This document shows, piece after piece, positions 61,516 through 64,000 of a stretch of DNA of 64,000 nt. The position numbers and the translations under genes were made by a program. This DNA is from Paucisalibacillus globulus DSM 18846 (GTDB lineage: Bacteria > Bacillota > Bacilli > Bacillales > Amphibacillaceae). The stretch's first letter is position 1. Every line of letters starts with the position of its first letter. Location of the stretch: assembly GCF_000482485.1 (NCBI RefSeq), contig NZ_KI519439.1, positions 39,795 through 103,794 of the forward strand, given 5' to 3'. The notes beneath the pieces were generated by a model that had not been told where the DNA came from, did no database searches, and saw only the letters and a program-made list of their open reading frames with translations.

Positions 61516-61923
61516 ATGAATAAGAGATTAAAGAAAAAAATGGGAAGCAGGCATAATTTAGTAAAACGAGCTGAACGACAAAAACAAAAAAGAAAGGGAT
61601 TGAAATATATAGATTTTGCGCTTATCCCAATGGGAGAAGCAGATAAATTTAGATTCGATAAAGAGGGGGATAAACTTGATTATCCATATGCTACACACTG
61701 GTTTATCGAAATTTCTCCTAGTATACATTATTATAAGGAGCGCTATATCATTTATGTTTATCCTTGTACAAGTAAGGGCAGAAGTGATACAAATCATTTT
61801 CTTGAAATAATATATGCAGGAAATCCTGATGAGATAATCTCGATTTTCAATAAAACAGTAGATGATATGAAAAATGATAAACATATAGCTAGTTTTTGGG
61901 ATACTGATTCTCCATTATTTTAA
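61516..61923 (+). CDS. Unknown basic protein
   Basis: 135 residues. The first 28 are strongly basic (KRLKKKMGSRHNLVKRAERQKQKRKG) and the rest is a soluble acidic domain with YATHWFIEISPSIHYYKERYIIYVYPC. GAGGAGG precedes the ATG. The basic tail suggests nucleic acid or ribosome contact, which is inference only. Followed by a terminator. Confidence 0.6.
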   Translation: MNKRLKKKMGSRHNLVKRAERQKQKRKGLKYIDFALIPMGEADKFRFDKEGDKLDYPYATHWFIEISPSIHYYKERYIIYVYPCTSKGRSDTNHFLEIIYAGNPDEIISIFNKTVDDMKNDKHIASFWDTDSPLF

Positions 61924-61973
61924 TCAACTAATAGGTAGCATTAGTGTGGTGAGGTAGTTTTATAATAAAAAGT

Positions 61974-62006
61974 TTAAAGGAGCCTAATGTATAAGCTCCT
62001 TTTCTA
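61974..62006. terminator. Terminator between convergent genes
   Basis: AAAGGAGC pairs with GCTCCTTT, followed by a T run. Confidence 0.8.
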
Positions 62007-62065
62007 ATGAATAATATTGTGATTTTAGTGTATTTCTGATTGTGAATTCACCTGTGATTTTAACT

Positions 62066-63010
62066 TTATTTTGCTTCCATATGGGTTTTGATTTCCGATG
62101 ATATTCGAGTGAATTCTGATTCTGGAACAATGTAATACCAGGTTGACCCAATAATTTGACCACTTCCTGAGATTTCCATTGTATCAATATTTGCTCTCGT
62201 ACCTAGGTAGTTTTTAAATAAATTTTGGATGTTCTTCATTTGAAGGTCCGTATTTACATTGTCACCTAGGATTTCAAGAATATCTCCAACTTTTGTTATA
62301 CTGGTAAAACTTGCTGCTTCATTCATTGCTGCTGTAATAACTGCACGTTGTCTATCATTACGCCCCATGTCTCCTCGTGGGTCATTTTTACGCATTCGGA
62401 CGTAGGATAGCGCTTCTTTACCATTTAATTCAATTTCACCAACTGGAAAATGGATACCATCTTGTGTGAATTCCATGTCATTTGTTACTGTAACGCCTCC
62501 AAGTACATCTACACCTTGCTGGAAACCTTCCATATTGACCTTCCCATAAAAATGAACGGGTAGATCGAATGCTTCTTCAACTGTTTGAACAGATAATTCT
62601 ACATCACCAAATGCATAGGCATGGTTTATTTTATCCATTCCACGACCTGGGATATTGACGTACGTATCGCGTGGGATACTTAACATTTTCATCGAGTTCG
62701 TATTTGGATTTAAGGACATAAGAATCATCGTATCGGAACGTCCTTTATCCCCGGCACGTTGGTCAACCCCTAGTAATAGAACATTTAATGATTTCTTATC
62801 TTTAAATATGTCTGTAATTTCTTTCTGGCGTTCTGGGTCTTGGTCCCTTTCTAGTGGTTCATGCATGTCTCCAACTGTGTCATGAATTTTATCCCACACA
62901 TACCATGCAAATCCTCCACCAACTAGTAAAAATGCTAGGATAATTCCCCCAACCCAATATGGCCATTTTCTTTTTTTCTTTTTCTTATTCTCAACTCTTG
63001 ATTCAGCCAT
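62066..63010 (-). CDS. LytR-CpsA-Psr (LCP) family wall-polymer ligase
   Basis: A 314-residue membrane protein: Lys-rich cytoplasmic start, one helix (WVGGIILAFLLVGGGFAWYV, about 18-38) and the external LCP domain. LLLGVDQRAGDKGRSDTMILMSLNP, IPRDTYVNIPG, DKINHAYAFG and YVRMRKNDPRGDMGRNDRQRAV carry the polyprenyl-phosphate-binding Arg and Asp residues. It attaches teichoic acid-like polymers to peptidoglycan. GGAGA precedes the start. Confidence 0.92.
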   Translation of the reverse strand: MAESRVENKKKKKRKWPYWVGGIILAFLLVGGGFAWYVWDKIHDTVGDMHEPLERDQDPERQKEITDIFKDKKSLNVLLLGVDQRAGDKGRSDTMILMSLNPNTNSMKMLSIPRDTYVNIPGRGMDKINHAYAFGDVELSVQTVEEAFDLPVHFYGKVNMEGFQQGVDVLGGVTVTNDMEFTQDGIHFPVGEIELNGKEALSYVRMRKNDPRGDMGRNDRQRAVITAAMNEAASFTSITKVGDILEILGDNVNTDLQMKNIQNLFKNYLGTRANIDTMEISGSGQIIGSTWYYIVPESEFTRISSEIKTHMEAK

Positions 63011-63091
63011 TTTACTTCTCCTTATTTTACTAACATTTGGAAATAATTATATCGAATCCTGTCGTTTTAGTCTATCTCAAACTTGGAGACA

Positions 63092-63694
63092 TTACTCATT
63101 ATTTTTAGAAACGGGATGGGCTGTAATAATATATCGATCTGGTGCATTACCAATAAAGTTAAAAGGATAGCAAGTAGTTAGTGTTAATACTTCATCAGGT
63201 GCAGTTGGTGCAATAACCGTTCGATCGTCCGCACTTACAATAAACGTATCGACTATCTCATAAGAAAAATCCCCATAAGGCAATTGTACTGTTAGGATGT
63301 CTCCAAGCTCTAATTCACCCATGCGACGAAAAACGGTCTCACGATGGCCGGATAAAACAATTTGGTCATTTTGAAGTGGATAGCCTGTTCCTTTATAATG
63401 CCCAACCCCCATTGCTAACTCATCTGGATCTGTTCCTTCTACTATAGCAAGATCAGCGTCTAGTTTAGGGATATGTAAAAGACCAACTGTTTCTCCTGTA
63501 GCAGGATCAAAGTCATCAGGAAAAGTTGCTTCTGTTTCTTTTTCATTTTGTTCTTTTAATGAGGATTCCTCCAGTAGTGATTTAGCCTCTGCTAATGCTT
63601 TATTTTGATTATGATTTGTTTGTATGTATTCATAGATGCCAATTCCAATAAAAATCAAACCGACTAATATGATAAGAAAGGCAATTTTTTTCAT
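63092..63694 (-). CDS. Class D sortase
   Basis: A 200-residue sortase: N-terminal membrane anchor (about 4-22), a charged linker and the sortase barrel with His117 (LSGHRET), Cys175 (TLTTCYPF) and Arg187 (APDRYII), all present. Class D by the YPFNFIG context. It anchors surface proteins to the wall; no substrate protein is visible here. The LCP gene follows on the same strand after 81 bp. Confidence 0.9.
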   Translation of the reverse strand: MKKIAFLIILVGLIFIGIGIYEYIQTNHNQNKALAEAKSLLEESSLKEQNEKETEATFPDDFDPATGETVGLLHIPKLDADLAIVEGTDPDELAMGVGHYKGTGYPLQNDQIVLSGHRETVFRRMGELELGDILTVQLPYGDFSYEIVDTFIVSADDRTVIAPTAPDEVLTLTTCYPFNFIGNAPDRYIITAHPVSKNNE

Positions 63695-63789
63695 TTAGGA
63701 CATACTCCCTATTATTTATTTTTTTCTTACTATTCATTGTACCACATTGGAAAGTGTTTTAAGACTTGTTACGACGCTATTTTAATACA

Positions 63790-64000
63790 TATTTTGTTCT
63801 TTATAAAGAAATAAATGTTCTTTAAAAAGTATGAAATTTTAAGGAATTAAAAGGAAATCTAAGCAAAACAGAGCAAACAATTCAAAAAAGGTAAAATTCG
63901 GCTGAATTTGGAGTTTTTCTTTCTAAGTAAAATATCCTATACTTCAAATCAAGGTTGTTCTTAATAAGGAACAAAAAACGTCTTATTAAAGAACAATAGT
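63790..64000. promoter_or_regulatory. Region with repeated GTTCTTTA/TAAAGAAC half-sites
   Basis: GTTCTTTATAAAGAA (63796-63810), GTTCTTTAAAAAG (63817), TTGTTCTTAATAAGGAACAA (63954-63973) and TTATTAAAGAACAA (63983) share a half-site in both orientations. They may be operator sites for a gene beyond the right edge. No gene is seen in 63695-64000. Confidence 0.4.

Overview
This window is low-GC Bacillaceae DNA, probably from a motile, halotolerant relative of Oceanobacillus, Virgibacillus or Ornithinibacillus. The evidence is strong AGGAGG-type ribosome sites with frequent TTG and GTG starts, B. subtilis-type genes (murQ/murR, hag, motAB, a YdjO-like protein, IDEAL-domain proteins, LCP and sortase genes), a sigma-D flagellin promoter, and several dispersed palindromic repeats. 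Genus is inference.

Layout. 0-9.8 kb: muropeptide recycling genes (murQ, murR, a YbbE-like serine hydrolase, two double-GNAT proteins), then small enzymes and membrane proteins, including a lipoprotein frameshifted in a poly-T run. 9.8-19.6 kb: an alpha/beta hydrolase, a CUT1 sugar ABC system without its own ATPase, a type I toxin-antitoxin locus too short for routine gene calling, a Uma2-type nuclease, and a polyamine-type ABC operon (order A-D-C-B) behind a structured leader. 19.7-43.1 kb: the motility block. It holds a PilZ protein, flagellin with a CsrA-type leader, an IS1182-family insertion, a legionaminic-acid flagellin glycosylation island with two Maf glycosyltransferases, motAB, a chemoreceptor and a LuxR-type regulator. 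Three c-di-GMP-I (GEMM) riboswitches precede the PilZ gene, motAB and the regulator. 43.2-46.5 kb: a TRAP-TAXI transporter with a predicted CcpA site. 46.6-56 kb: an ECF sigma/anti-sigma pair, two MFS transporters, pcp, a HAD phosphatase, a YdjO-like protein, a P-loop ATPase and two IDEAL-domain paralogues, with dispersed repeats between. 56-64 kb: a PBP3-like transpeptidase, a tnpB-only IS605-type element, an MFS exporter, an LCP protein and a class D sortase.

The most unusual observation is the TRAP solute-binding protein at 43379-44374. Its two family halves are in reversed order behind one lipoprotein signal, as in a circular permutation, and it lies beside a normal fused TRAP permease. 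The second theme is RNA-level control: three c-di-GMP riboswitches, two with a visible terminator/antiterminator switch; a CsrA hairpin on hag; and hairpins between the binding-protein gene and the permease gene in all three transport operons. No database search was possible; family assignments rest on recognised motifs.
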